From Branchinecta lynchi (taxonomy: Eukaryota; Arthropoda; Branchiopoda; Anostraca; Branchinectidae), in contig JAKZAP010000009.1 of the NCBI GenBank assembly GCA_023053575.1, positions 18,023,869 through 18,087,868 on the forward strand: a stretch of 64,000 nucleotides of DNA, written 5' to 3'. The translations under genes were made by a program, and so were the position numbers. The notes under the pieces were generated by a model. It made no database searches, was not told the origin of the DNA, and was given only the letters and a program-made list of their open reading frames with translations. Shown one piece after another: positions 12,082 through 24,689 of the stretch. The first letter of the stretch is position 1; each line of letters opens with the position of its first letter.

Positions 12082-13198
12082 TTACCAACCTGAAGGAAGG
12101 TATTACAGTTCCCTACTAAAAAGGTTCAAGCTGGCCACCTGGAAGAAGTGAACCCAGCTTAGAATTGATAGTGGCATTCAAACCCTCTCTGTTCCCTGAC
12201 TGCGTAATATCCTCCCTCCCCTGTTCTCCTATACGTAGTAGCCCCCTGCGAGAAGAACCGCCGAACTATCTTCCTTGTAGTATGTCCCCACCTCCGACAC
12301 GTGAGGCCGCTGGTCAGTACCCCATATAAAAATAAGCAGAAAGTTACTCTAGAGGTGAGTCAGTTTGACCTTCGGACCATAGTACAGTCAGCTGTCTTCA
12401 GATGTATAGGTAGGATAGGTAATGGCAGGCAGTCAGTTTGTTTCATGATTGCTGTTCAGAAACAATTAGTAACTACCGATAAATGGGAATCTTGTAAACA
12501 AAAATTAGTTTTCTGGCCACCAAGCTCTAGAGGCGGATAAAGTGACTGTCCTCCGATAGGCTTTTCTGTTCTTCATTTGTATTGTTCTTGCCAACGATTT
12601 TCTGTACCGAATTCTTTGTCTTTCATTCCGGCCTAGGAATCACGGACGGGATTAGGCAAATGAGTTTGATAGATTCCCCGTTTCCCAAAAATCCATCGAT
12701 TACCCCCTCCTCTCCCGACCGTTTTTGTATTCCTACTGATCCATATTAATTTTCCGCATTAATAGAGACGCTTAGAGATCAGTGACGGCGGTCTAGCCAA
12801 CCGAACATGGGAAAGATAAACATAATCGGGAATTTTAATTTTGCTTTTTGATATTTCGATTGGAATTCTATCCGAGAAATATCTTGAGGATTATGAGGAA
12901 TTTTCTCGGCGGTTTCTTTCGAAAAACTTATGCAGTTAGGGACTTTCAGAATTGGAAAGGATTCTATAGAAGCGGGGGTTTATTACTGGTGACTTTTGCC
13001 AGAAGACGAACAGCTGACACGTTTTGAGCTATCAGTCGAGGATTAGGCCTACTCTTTTCCTGGAACCATTCTAGAAGGATTTATTTCAACCAGTCAGTCA
13101 ACCATGATAGCGTTTCCATTTCCATTTTTTAGCTACTACATTTAAACACTAAACACGATCATTTATACGGCAGATATTTTTCCCCGGAGACGAGAGGG
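12082..13198. other. No gene recognised
   Basis: No exon, RNA gene or repeat family was recognised in this stretch. Confidence 0.4.
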
Positions 13199-13527
13199 GA
13201 AAGCGTTCACACGGTACCCGGGTATTTTTCAAGGGAGAGTACTGATATGTGGCAATATAGATTCCAAGGTTGTAAGGCTCAGGATATCACTCTACATGGA
13301 CACCAAACATGTGTCCATTTGGATCACTTTTTTAATTGACATATTCAAGATTATTGCTCGAAAATCCAATTTTGTTGTTGCTGACGTCGAAGAATACCCT
13401 TCGACTAACACATACCCGGGTACAAATTCCGCGAAATTGAAATCCAAAATACCCGGGGATTTGTTGCTTTTGCGGGGAAAAATGCCCGCAGAGTACGGGT
13501 AGAAAACCTCCGTGTAAACGTAGCTTA
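13199..13527. mobile_element. Possible short inverted-repeat element
   Basis: The left edge AAGCGTTCACACGG is roughly inverted at the right edge as CCGTGTAAACGTAGCTT. CCCGGGTA and TACCCGGG words recur symmetrically inside. No second copy was found in the window and no target duplication is clear. Confidence 0.35.
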
Positions 13528-13931
13528 AGGTACTGGTGGTCTCAGGAGGGATAAAATCCCTCCGAAAGCGTAGCGTGTAGGGAGCCTCGTACTAAACACG
13601 AGAACTACACTTAAGAACTTCAAATAAACCTGGATCTAACCTGAGCCTCGTTTTTGGTGCATGCTGCAGGTCCACTTCTCGGTCAATTCCGGACTGATTC
13701 TTTCTACGTCCGTTTTTGCACTGCAGCGCTTCCGAGGAAGACGGCAGAGCTTCTCGAGAATCACGGACTTGCTCCCCGACCAAGTCCGTGCTTCCCTGCA
13801 AGATGCTGTAGCGCTGCCGCTTCAACCAAGAAGAAAGTGAATCCAAAAACGCATATTGGGCAAAAGCAAACAAGTGCTGCAGCAGCGATGCGGCAGCGCG
13901 ATTGCAACAAAAACGAGGCTCTGGTGCGATG
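13528..13931. other. No gene recognised; GC-richer segment
   Basis: Open frames occur on both strands near 13592-13943 but show no family resemblance and no convincing splice context. The segment is more GC-rich than its surroundings. Confidence 0.35.
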
Positions 13932-14189
13932 ATGATTAAACATACAGATATTCCTTCAGGCCAAGCTGACTGTGAATGATATTTGACATTACAAAACGGA
14001 TAAGTCAGTTACATTTGATTAGAGTTATTTTTCGGCCATTCTTGGCAAGGGTCCTCTCTAGGCTCAAGCCGCTCAAGCTGTTAATTTTCCGGCTTGAGCC
14101 TGAATAGGACCCTTGCCAAGAAGGGCCGAAATATAGCTCTAATGTAGCCGACTTATCCGTTTTGCAACGTCATGTATGATTAAACATAC
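13932..14189. mobile_element. Family B element B1 with 14-bp direct repeats
   Basis: The 230-bp core (13946-14175) is bracketed by identical 14-bp repeats ATGATTAAACATAC (13932-13945 and 14176-14189). The left end AGATATTCCTTCA matches the left end of B2 at 43266. The core is a strong foldback: subterminal arms AAAACGGATAAGTC and GACTTATCCGTTTT, then an inner stem around GGCAAGGGTCCT and AGGACCCTTGCC. It has no coding capacity. Confidence 0.8.
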
Positions 14190-17100
14190 GTCTACATAAA
14201 TAAATAAAGATTAAAGAATTATTAAAAAAAAAAGGAAAATAAAGAAAGAAGGACGCAAAATAAAGTAAACCGAAGGCCATATTTCAGGATTGCGAGAAGA
14301 CTTTAGTTACGCTGAGAAGAAGAGTTTCAATGTAGAAAAGGAGAAACGTTTGGAAACGGTAACTCTCGCACTGAAATTTAAAAAAAAAAAGTTAAATTTA
14401 ACCAGCTTGAAAATGGCCTTAAAATACGATGTTTTACCCTTCTGTGTTTTGAGTTACGTTACTTGCAAATTTTTTCTTCCATCAAACTATCATAAACAGG
14501 GACACAATTGCACCAACATCCATTTACTTCAGATATTTAATTCCATAGTCAACAACTTTACTCACTCTTTACCCTTTACTCACACTGTCTGAAGTAACAG
14601 TTCATCCTTACGAAAATTGTCGAAAATGTCCTCTTTCATTTATATTATCTTTCTTTCAATTAGTTGGTATTTTAAATGGGAATGTTTGATGACTGAAATT
14701 TTGTCTGGGACACAGCAGAGATGAAGGTGGAGGTAAGAAAGTCCAGGTTTTGGTACGGACCTTAATAACGAAAGGGCAGAAAATCCGATCGGAAAACCTT
14801 TCGCCTGTTCGCAACCTTCCTCTATTCCATTCCCTTCTAGAATCGCACTATTTTTATGCATTTCCTATAATCAGACACATTGGAAACACTATACAAAGGC
14901 AGCCGGCTGTCCCCGACAAAATATGTCAACGTTTGTCTTGGGGAAGCTGAAGTTCCCTGGGGACTTCGATTGTTTTTCCGGCCAATTTGCATAGATATCT
15001 GTTATCCGGCTATGGTCTGGTTTAGACTGAAAAGTCAGAAAGGCTATTATGAAATTGAGACTTGGGAGGCAAATGAGACTGCAAGGAATCCACGGGGGGG
15101 GGGGGGACTCGTGCATCGCAGAATGTTCGGTACTTGGTAGTTTGCCATTGTATCATTTCGATATTGAAGACGTTTTGAACAGTAACAGTTCACCACTTAA
15201 GAAGAAGAAGAGGAACAAGTTTTATTTGGAAGAATAGACTAGAATCTAAGTAAACAGATATTCTTACAGTGAAAACACTGAATTTAACTTTATCGTAAAA
15301 AAATATGTTATAAATTCGTTAGTAATAGACTCTATACTCTATTACTATAAATTCGTTAGTAATAGACTCTATACTCTATTACTCTATTATCTTTTACTCT
15401 ATTAGTAATTACACTATCACTTTCAAAAATAATGGACAACAACAGGGCCCAACCAGCGCACGACGTCGTCCACTGCTTCCTGACCGAAGATTGAAAATTA
15501 AGTGTCTTTTTCTGTGTGTTTAGTTTATTTTCTTCATTTACTCCGCCTTTTCAAAATGGCGGATCATAAATAAATTACTTACTTACTTACTTACTATTAT
15601 TGTTATGGGTTAGGCCAAGTACCAGTCGAAACTCAGGCCACAACTCCTCCCCCAAATTATAGTTGAACCATCACTCTATGCACTATTATCACACATTGTG
15701 ACACTCTTTATTCACCGTACCGGAACTAGACGGATCAGTGCATTTTCCCTGTATGGCGCTCCATCGACAGTTTCATTGGTCAGAAATACCGGTTACGAAA
15801 GTTTTTCCACGTTTCTTGTCAAAAGGGACCCAGCGAGATCAAAACAGCCAGGACAGGTTCTTAGATCTTTTGAATGAATGGAGTCACGCATGTTACGGGT
15901 CTCGATAGAGTTATCAGTCGTAGTGTTAGGAGCTTTGAAGGAGTCACTTGTGACAGGATAATGGAACGGAAACTTTGTCTGAAACTTAAAAGTAATTAGA
16001 AAATTCTTAGAAGTGATAGAGCTGGAATAAAAATGAATTTTGCGAACTGCTTGGAATAAATCGTTAACGTATATTGTTTTACATATTGTAACTTGACTAG
16101 ATCGATTGATCAAGGCCGCACAGGGAAGAGCCAGTTTCATATGGAAGTTTCACATATACATTCTGTAAGTTATTTCCTAAACTTGGATCTCGGAAGTTTC
16201 CTATACGGACCCTGGCTTCGTTTCCAGTAGGGAGGGGGGGGGGGCTTAAAATTCAAATGGAACTTGTGATTATTCGTGGGCCTGGTTGTTTAGGGGACAG
16301 ATTGTTGCCCCAAAAGCCTAGAGGTTCATTAAGTCCCTGGCCTAAGTCTCTCCGTTAGGGCTTCACGGAAGAGAGGCTGTAGGGATTATGGTGACGGACA
16401 GTATTGTTAGGAAAGTAGGAATGTCAGAAGTGGCTAATACGAAAGTTCGGTCTCGTCGAAACTGGAGGAAACCCGGAATTCCGAGTTTGCTGGAAAATCT
16501 GGTCAGGGTGAGAATGATAATTTAGAGATTACCTTCAACGTTGGCGGTTCTGACAAATTGGGGTCTTGAAGTGGCGTGGAGAACATGGACAGCTTACAGG
16601 CAAGGCCACAATTTTTGTTTTTATTTATTTTGTTTGTGACCCGCTTTTTCTATAACAGCAGAGTATGAGTAAAATACACATGTTAAAATACTAAACAAAA
16701 CAATGTAAATAAATATAATGTCTCTTTATTTCCTTAATAGCTCGTACAATTCACTCGCTAGCATTGGATCGTCGTACAGTTTACCACCAATATAATATAA
16801 TAACACTATAAAAGACATTTTGATAATAAATTTAAAAATTCACAGTCGACATTTAATATATACAATTTACCTTTCTAATTACTACATAGAATTAAAGTGG
16901 TGTACGAAATAGGATACAAATGAGTTGAGGTACCTGTGAGTGGAATGGGTATTTGGGCGAACAAGTTTCGGACAATTTTCAGTTGCTGCTTTGTGTCTGG
17001 TGTTCGGTCGATTAGGGTTTGGTACTTATGTAAATAAACGAGATTATATGTAAATAAACGTGACTACATTCTTTTCATATAGTTGAAAAACGCACTAAAT

Positions 17101-17378
17101 AGAACCCCTAATGACAGTGTGCAACTTGAATTTCATGTTTAGTCGTTGGGAAAGATCACGAACGACAGGAATTCAGAAACGCTGTTTATGTTAATATCCC
17201 AGAAAAATCAGCTTTTTTATAACTGCTTATTTGTTGTTGTTGTTGTTGTTGATCGTAAATATTTGACACCACTCGGACCTACCGCAAGTTTGAATTTCTT
17301 TCAAACACAAAGAATTCTTGAGCGGGGATAGCGGAGAAATCGACTAACGCATTTTCGTCCTATTTTAAAGCCTGTTCA
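14190..17378. other. No gene recognised; small tandem duplication and LINE-like tail
   Basis: Holds a 37-bp unit duplicated in tandem at 15311-15384 (TAAATTCGTTAGTAATAGAC start) and an ATAAATAA-(ACTT)4 tail near 15568-15596 of the kind that ends some LINEs. G runs lie near 15097 and 16226. Seven GTT repeats lie near 17229-17249. No exon was recognised. Confidence 0.45.
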
Positions 17379-17742
17379 AGGGACCCCTCCCACTATTTAC
17401 TCTTCAACTTACAGTATTTTAAAATATTTGAATACTTTAAAACTAGGGTGTGCTTTCAACAAATAACCCACGGTTTTGGCTGTTTTAAGCATTTTCCGAG
17501 ACGCGTTGACTTACAGCGAAAACAGGGAAACAGTTTACATAACCAGTTTTTCTGATGGAACGCAGACAACCGGTTACAGCCTGATACACATCGACGGTAG
17601 CAAAAGACGGCAAGTGAAAAAATCAGCGTGGTTTGGCAGAGGGGTTAGAATGTACCGTACGAAATTGGGTTTACTGGCTTTAGAAATATATGGAGTGATT
17701 ACGGAAGTAGGTTGCGTTGTTACTACAGGCAAGACAGGTCCT
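17379..17742 (+). mobile_element. Family F MITE, copy F2
   Basis: A 364-bp relative of the 9002-9336 element. The left flank is TTCA (decayed TTAA) followed by AGGGACCCC; the right end is GACAGGTCCT followed by TTAA at 17743-17746. It lies 142 bp upstream of the first TIA exon. A 91-codon open frame inside is a repeat artefact. Confidence 0.75.
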
Positions 17743-17884
17743 TTAAAATAATGAGTAATTCTTAACTGTATATTTCTGTTTAAGCCCTATTAGGTAAACC
17801 TTCAGTGATAAGAAGGTCAAGGCGACAAGGGAAAACCAGAGAAACAGCATTGAACTTGTTGTAATTTTGTATTTACTCTTTTAG

Positions 17885-17980
17885 CCCGGCAATGACCCGT
17901 ACTGCTTCGTTGAGTTCGGTGACCACCAGTCTGCTGCCGCTGCCCTGGCCGCTATGAACAAGCGTCATTGTCTTGGAAAG
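17885..17980 (+). CDS. TIA-1/TIAR/Rox8-type RNA-binding protein, internal exon encoding the end of RRM1
   Basis: This 96-bp exon lies between a pyrimidine-rich acceptor (CTCTTTTAG) and a donor (AAG|GTAAAC) and is in phase 0 at both ends. It encodes 32 residues starting [15 protein letters not shown] and ending [16 protein letters not shown] is the RNP1-type strand of the first RRM of TIA-1 family proteins, and [10 protein letters not shown] is its second helix. TIA-1/TIAR/Rox8 bind U-rich RNA, act in 5' splice-site choice and translational silencing, and go to stress granules (family knowledge). The initial PGNDP and the MNKR stretch look closer to insect Rox8 than to vertebrate TIA-1. The preceding exon was not found in the 17.9 kb upstream. 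Confidence 0.9.
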
Positions 17981-18522
17981 GTAAACGGACTATTCTTACT
18001 TTTTCGTAAATAGAATGCCCTCCGCCACGAATAGGACAGTATGTTTATACAGATCGTAGCACACACTCGAAATCTCATACAGTCTTCCTCTACCTTTAAA
18101 ATTCTACATTAGGTAGTCTTGCAACAATTTTATAATATTCTAATTTGTAGACGTCAAAATATTAGGAAGAGCTCACGAAACCGAACCTGACCTGGGGGGG
18201 GGGGGGGGATTCCTGGTACTGCCCTGTGAAGGCTCACAAAGGGAACAGGCTTTACGGGCCCTTGGCTCCTCTTATTTGTCCGTGATGGTGCTATGCTGGT
18301 GAAATACAGGGCACAAGCGAAGGAAAACCTGCTTTGGTGCTACTAAAAGGGTAGAGGTAAGGGAAAGGGTCTGCTGACTATTTGTTTGCTCACACTTCGG
18401 TCCTTCATCATAAGCCACCCGCTCCCCTAAGTCGACAAATATTTGAACAATTTGAGCTGTTAGTTGACCTACTTACTTTGCTTTGACTTGACTTGGATCC
18501 TCCTGCAGCAGGTCGCTCTTAA

Positions 18523-18634
18523 AGGACCCCTTGCACTATTACTCTTCAGTCACAGTATTTTAAAATATTTGACGACTTTAAAACTAGGCTGTGCTTTCAA
18601 CGAATAACCCACGGTTTTGGCAGTTTTAAGCCTT
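18523..18634 (+). mobile_element. Family F MITE, truncated copy F4
   Basis: Begins after TTAA (18519-18522) with AGGACCCCTTGCACTATT and matches the first ~110 bp of the family, stopping after TTTTAAGCCTT. The right end is absent. Confidence 0.7.
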
Positions 18635-18649
18635 AAATATTTTGTTAGA

Positions 18650-19799
18650 TGCAAAGTCAAACTATGATTCCATCCTCCCCATACCGGGCGCTTCCGACCC
18701 GCACCGCTAGATGACCCAGCGGTCGGATCGAGTCGTGGCTTCATCTTCGGTCTTGGGTTCTAGACGTTGCAAGTGCTAGAATGCTTGTGACATAACTCCT
18801 TTAAGTTCCTGCTATGTACCTACTTAGTCCTACCGATGGGTTAGTCATTCCACAAAATGGCAGCACAATAAGTACCCAGTGCCCACGGAGGCTTCTGCAG
18901 TGATGTCCAACAATAGAGTAACCCCTCGGGTTCTCCAACAGTAGAGTGTCCGTCCAACAAACTCCTACCAATTTAGGATGTAATCAGTCATGGAGTATAT
19001 AGTACGTGCGCTTATTTTTCTTTAATTTGTGTAAACTCCCTCGTTGATGTTTTTACATTGTTTCTGATGGGTTATGCAAGTTATAATATTAATAATCATT
19101 TCGCCCTACGCTGTGCGCCCCTCTGCAAAGAGTATTAGACAGAGGGCCTTTAGCTAGTATCCTTTGATTCTGGGGATGTCTCCTGTTACACATGCAGTAC
19201 TGATAGGCGTATCTATTTCCGATTGGAATACTTATTTATTCATCCTATACTAGCCCTTTCGTTTATCGCTTCCGATTTTCGGCTGTTGTGATGGATGAGA
19301 AGGATCGAAGCCGGGAACTCTTCGCCGATTAAGCGGCTAAGCCTCATAATTCTCGTCCTCATTTGAAGTCCTGTATTAATTGGTGGGAAAACCCATAACG
19401 AATATTGATACACGGCAGACCGCGGAAACTGGCACAGATGCTTTCGATGGTTATTGAAGAGCTCCCCCACGAGTTACAGCCACTGAGTTGTCGATGTTGG
19501 GAACTTTGGAAGCAGGGGCTGATAAGACATATAGTGACGATAGTGTTGTGCCCAGCACCACATTTATCTTTCCTGTGATTTGCAGAAACCAGTAACCCCT
19601 CGCGATCACCATGGATGAATATAAATAAATAAATAACTCATGCATATCTGTAATAGCATTTACAACTACTAGCTGCGGATCGTCAACAAATTGCGTGATT
19701 TTACCTTACGATGTTTCACAACTACAAACTAAGAAAAATAAAATATATCAAATGACTAAATCAAATGTAAAAAAAAACAAAAAGCTGACAACAATTAAC
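18650..19799. other. No gene; A-rich (AAAT)n tail near 19619-19640
   Basis: ATGAATATAAATAAATAAATAA at the end of an otherwise unrecognised stretch looks like the 3' tail of a retroposon on the + strand. A tRNA-like B box (GGCTTCGATCC on the minus strand) lies near 19290. Neither is enough to name an element. Confidence 0.35.
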
Positions 19800-19925
19800 C
19801 TTAAAGCTTAACCGAAACTTGGATATGACAATCTAGTTACCCATCACTTATTCGCTTAAATTGGCTTGAAGACACGCTTAAAGGGGCTACTTCATTGTTC
19901 CGCTATTCACAGATAACCGATTTTC
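19800..19925 (-). repeat. Family L repeat, copy 2
   Basis: Shares TTAACCGAAACTTGGATATGA, CTAGTTACCCATCACTTATTC and GGCTTGAAGACA-like blocks with the copies at 8291 and 38370. Orientation relative to the other copies is uncertain. Confidence 0.5.
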
Positions 19926-20863
19926 AAATCGTGGAATTTTTGTGTGATTTGCGGTACCTCTTTGCGCTTGTATTTTTGTTGTATGCCTTACGAGAAATAT
20001 TTATGACTTTGTTTGTGTTCAGGCACTAAGCAATCTTCACCAACTTCACCACTGCCAACTGAAAAGCCGCGTATGTGTTGATGTTAAAATTTCCCGAGAC
20101 ATCGTAGAATTTTCGTTGTAGGGACAGCCGTGGATATTCCGAACGTCTTAAATGGAGCAGATAGTGGTAAATAAAAACATCCCTATGAAGACCCCAACTA
20201 ATTCAGTGTATTCGATTAATTGTCACATAAATGAGTTGGCTTTTCAGTTAAACTTTAGTAAAATAGATGACAAATTCCATTTACGAAAAATCGTAGAATT
20301 ATCCACACATCTTTTAGATTCTCAGCCTACATATTTCATCAGCGTGGCTCGCGTTACTATGTCGATCCGTATAAACAAGTCTGTTTAATTCATCCCGGTT
20401 TGTTTTTAGTCGCGATCAGGCAAGCCGGGGTCCACTGAAAATATGTGCGTGTTCGCGACCCAACATTTGCGTTCGTCTTCAGTCATGAGTTGCGTTTTTG
20501 TTCGGCTTTTGGCTTTCCCTTTTCAGCTTTGGCTTTTTATCGTTTTTAGGCCTTTTTTAACATTCTCGCTTTTTCGCAAGTTGCCGTTACTACTAAGGAC
20601 TTTTCACTTTTCTCGGATGGAAACGCTATTTTGTAATGCCGTTTTATTTGTATTTTGCATGCACTTCAAATTTTTCATCTTTAAAATCCGAGACAGTCTC
20701 GAAATACTGATTTTCACCTTGAATCAAATTCTTCTTTTATTGGATTTTGGAATAAACTGGCTAAAGTAGCGAGGCGAAAAGCAAAAAGGAGAGCGTAACT
20801 TGGTCACCTACCAAGTTTGCCTTTTTGCAAAAAGCCGAGGGAAAAGGCGAAAGTCGGCGTTTG

Positions 20864-21001
20864 CCTTTTTGACAAAAACGGGAAATTGTCAAACAGTGCT
20901 TAGGACCATTTGACGAAACGCAAAAAAAGTTCCCTTTTTGACAAAAACGGGATATTGTCAAACAGTGCTTAGGACCATTTGACGAAAACGCAAAAAAAGT
21001 A
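20864..21001. repeat. 69-bp tandem duplication
   Basis: Two near-identical 69-bp units (20864-20932 and 20933-21001) carry CTTTTTGACAAAAACGGG, then CAAACAGTGCTTAGGACC, then TTTGACGAAA and CGCAAAAAAAGT. They lie within a Phe/Lys-biased low-complexity stretch (about 20440-21030) full of GGCTTTT and AAAAGCC words. Confidence 0.8.
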
Positions 21002-21813
21002 AAAAGCCGTCGAAAAGGCGAGTGAAAAGTAGAACAAGAACGCAACTATTAAATTTGAATGTTTTTAGAACCGCTCTGATCAACTTGTACTATCTATATA
21101 TGACAGATCCTGATGATGAGGCTAGGGTACAAACAGAAAGTAATCCGCTTGAGGGCTGAGCTTGCATAAGGCCAATTAACTCCTTTTAGGTTGGTTTCCT
21201 TAATTTCGTCAGTTTTTTCCTTAAACCTCTAAAAGCATCCACTACTTTTATTACTTTCCCCTGTTTCTGCCAAGGACGAAGTCTAACTACCGTACATCGC
21301 TAAGGATAAGCCGTCGGGCTTCCTGTCGCGTCGGATCCTCTAAAAACTGAAGTAATCCCGTTTCCCCGGTACGGTGATTGACACAGCGAAACAAAACAAG
21401 GGAAATATAATGGGAAGTGTTCATCTAGGCGTGAAGTAGATACGGGTACAAAACTGTTCGAATGACAGAATGACTGTTCAAGTTTTTGTCATTCAACTCC
21501 CCGGTTCTATCTGGGCGGGGGGGGAGGGGGGCTGGTAAAACGCGGCGAGAGTGTATTGAATGTGACAGGGCTTTTTGAAGTTGAATGGAATTATTTGGTC
21601 GACTGTCGAGAAGGAAATCGAAGGAAGCTGCTTTTAGAGGAAGGGGTTGTTTCTAGTTTATTTGTACTTCTTAGTAATGGGTTTGGAGTGGCGTTCGAAG
21701 GATTCCAAGTGGTGCGGAGGAGGGGATTAGAGCTCGCGGCAAGAGACACCCTACCCGTCCTGTTATATTTGATGGGTCTTATGGGCAAGTAGACTGAGAT
21801 TTATTTTGGCAAT

Positions 21814-22363
21814 ATGAATGAACGAATGAATGATTTATTTGCACATTAAAGCCCTCATGCAACAACACAAAACAGAACATGAACAGTCTTACATATACAC
21901 ACTAACACACTCTTAATATTTTTAATTTACTCTGAATGCTTTATTAACACTAAAAACACAACTTTCTCCATCCGAAGAAATCTTTCCGGTGTTTAAAAGC
22001 TTTTAAAACCTGAGGAACTTGCCAACATTTCTTATTTCTTTAAAATCTTTACTTCCCATCATTTTATAAATCCATTTCTTATCAGTTCCTCCCACCCCGA
22101 AAATCTCCCCCCTTAGTCCCCGTAACTCTCTAAAATCACACAAAAGGTGGCATATACCCTCATTCATTTCTCCACACATAGGGCAGAAGTAGTAAGGACC
22201 CGATCTTTCCTCTTTTGTCTCCATATACTTTTTTCTTGCACTGAGCGGTAACACATCAGCCCCCAAACCCAACTCCTCCCTTAACCCTACCTTAAAAATA
22301 TATTTCCTCACCCCACGTCTCTTTTGCCCCAGCCAAAGTGTCGGCTCTTTTTGGCGTCCTCTT
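21814..22363 (-). pseudogene. LINE retrotransposon, 3'-terminal fragment with C-terminal zinc knuckle
   Basis: On the minus strand an open frame from about 22361 to 22003 gives ~119 residues. It contains YYFCPMCGEMNEGICHLLC, a C-x2-C-x7-H-x3-C knuckle typical of the C-terminus of LINE reverse transcriptases, followed by an Arg-rich FRELRGLRGEIF. The downstream 3'UTR carries AATAAA near 21834 and ends in an imperfect (ATTC)n tail, as in CR1/RTE-like LINEs. It is strongly 5'-truncated: the reverse transcriptase core and endonuclease are missing. The exact clade is not decided. Confidence 0.65.
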
Positions 22364-22499
22364 CAGGCTCTACGAAGCTGCGATGTAACCTATTGATTTC
22401 AGGTTAGGTTAACTCTCCGTTCTTGTCATCAAGTGGGATTTGCAGACAGCTTGTGCTGAATGAATACCTACATTTTTATATAGCGGACCGAAACACAAA

Positions 22500-22765
22500 A
22501 ATGCTCCGTAGCCGGGATTCGAACCCAGGACCTTCCGCTTACTAGGTCATTGCTCAGCTACTGAGCTACAGAGGGAACCGAAACAGAACAATGCTTCTCA
22601 GCGGGGTTTTGAACCCAGGACCTTCCGTTTACTAGGCCATTGCTCTACCACTGAGCTACAGAGGGGAACCGAAACACAAAAATGTTCCTCAGCGGGGATT
22701 TGAACCCAGGACCTTATTAGGGGAGCTTATTAGGTCATTGCTCTACCACTGAGCTACAGTGAACG
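22500..22765 (-). repeat. Three tandem tRNA-like sequences, 90-91-bp period
   Basis: On the minus strand each unit has an A box (TGTAGCTCAGTGGTAGAGCA) and a B box (GGGTTCAAATCCC or GGTTCGAATCCC). The units lie at about 22504-22573, 22594-22664 and 22685-22760, separated by GAACCGAAACACAAAAATG-like spacers. Acceptor stems pair poorly and the anticodon arms are degenerate. Unit 3 has an extra ~10 bp in its anticodon region. These look like tRNA pseudogenes or SINE heads amplified in tandem. Confidence 0.7.
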
Positions 22766-24348
22766 TAGTTCGTACACCACTACACTAGTTAGATAGAAGC
22801 TGGCCATAGGAACGGTGACCTCGCCGAAGGCAAATTCATCTAAGCAGTTCACATCCCCAGGATTATACAGATCTTGATCATTTCAGATTTCCATAGAAAG
22901 ATTGAAATTTGCACGAGCTTTTACCCTGTGGGCGGTAGAGAATTCCGAATGAGGTGCTCCCAAATGGAAACGTTGAGCCACAAAGTTACTTCCTGAGCAA
23001 AATTTTTACATTTCAACTGAAATAGTTAGCGCAATGTAATGGAAGCCACTATGCAGAGTACGGTATACAATTTTGGTGAATAACTGTCAACCTTCTTGGT
23101 TGTAAACATTATCCTTAAGGCTCCTAAAGCTACAGCTTTACTCTGTGTTTGGAGGAGACTACTAGCGAAAAGGATTGACACCCTTTTCCTCTGAAGTCAT
23201 CTAGGGTTTTTTTTTCCTATTTTGAAGAAGCGTAAATTTGATTCGTCCTCTTATTGTTTTTTCATTCACTTTAATTTGCTACAATAAAGCTGACTGCATT
23301 CATATAAAGGAAACCTGTAAACAAAGTGCACGTTACAAATAACCATCACACATAGAGCTATTCAGCCTTTTTTTTTTAGACTGTTGCCACGATCCATTTG
23401 AAATAATGGTATATATTTGCACAAAAAGCCCAAGGGCCATGGTAATTCAATACGAGAAAACAAAACAATACATTAACCTAAATAAATACATTATTTTTTC
23501 GCCCAAGTGGGTTATACATAATTATTATTATTATTGAAACTGAGTGGAAACTCTTAAGTTGCCTTTCCTCCCTCTTTCTCACTTGACGGCGCAAAATAGC
23601 CTATTTCGCTAAGTGAGTACCAATACTTCGAACCGCAGGACCTCTGATCCTAGCTAGTAAAGTGGAAATAGGATCGTGTGTATTTCCTGTTTAGTAGCAG
23701 TGACCTTACGTCCATATAGGTCCCTTTTTTGGTCTGCAGAGGTCCCTTTTTCGGTTTAAAATAGTCTTTATTTCCAAACCCTAAACTTGTGGCAGCCCTG
23801 TAAATAGTGCGAGGTATGCTTTAAGTTGCGAAGAAGTTCTGTAGGATATAGAAGTTCTGTAATCGGTTGTGCCACCTACTTTTGATGTATTTTCCACACG
23901 TTTCCACCCCTTCCTTTTCAAGTCCCACTCTCGTATGGATCATGTATCGTGGAGAGTCAGCCCTCTCCAGAAAGAAGTGTGTGTGAAAAACTTCTAATCA
24001 AATCACCAGTGCTAGGGAACACAAATGTTTCGTTGCCTCTCATAATTTCAAAAGTAATTCGATTACAGAACAAACTGAATGCAGATTGCGTCTGTAGAAT
24101 GTCACATAAAAGTGAAATGTTAAAGTTGGCGACGGAATTTTTTCAGATTGAATGGATTTTTTCCCCTACCCGTTTTTGCCATAAAGGAAGGCCACTCTGT
24201 TTAACAAACATGCTTTTCGTTGTTCTCGTCGTTCAAAAAATCTGCCCGTTCCCATTTTTGGTCTCTGGACACGTGGAATGGCTCTTGGGATGACGCGAGG
24301 GATCTGCGAAACGTCCGAAGATGTGCGTAACGTCCCTGCGATTGCGGT
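22766..24348. other. No gene recognised
   Basis: AT-rich, with an (ATT)n stretch near 23521-23537. The 114-codon frame at 23949-24293 has no recognisable domain. Confidence 0.4.
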
Positions 24349-24689
24349 TTTATGGTTAAAGTTCAAACGAATAGGGCTGAGATATGACAGTCTGGTTACA
24401 CATAACTTGTAGGCAGGCTTTCTTTTAAAATTGAAATCCTCGGCGTATGGATGAGTTTTGTGATTGTCGTAGAAGCAGCACACATCCTGAGCGTTATTAC
24501 GAGAGCCTCGTGGGGACATAAAAAAATCTCACAAATGGGTTAAAATATTTTCGTGCATTCAGATATCACATGTCCCAATAGGGTTCCTTTTCAGTTAAAC
24601 TTGTAAGTGGTTTTCGAAGACGGTCAGAAAATGTCAAAAGATATAGAAATTCAGTTTGTGTTTGACTGATACGTCAGGAAACCCCTAAC

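Noticed and set aside
20443..20769. 108-codon Phe-rich frame as a membrane protein
   Set aside because: The composition comes from TTTT/GGCTTTT low-complexity DNA that continues into a tandem duplication.
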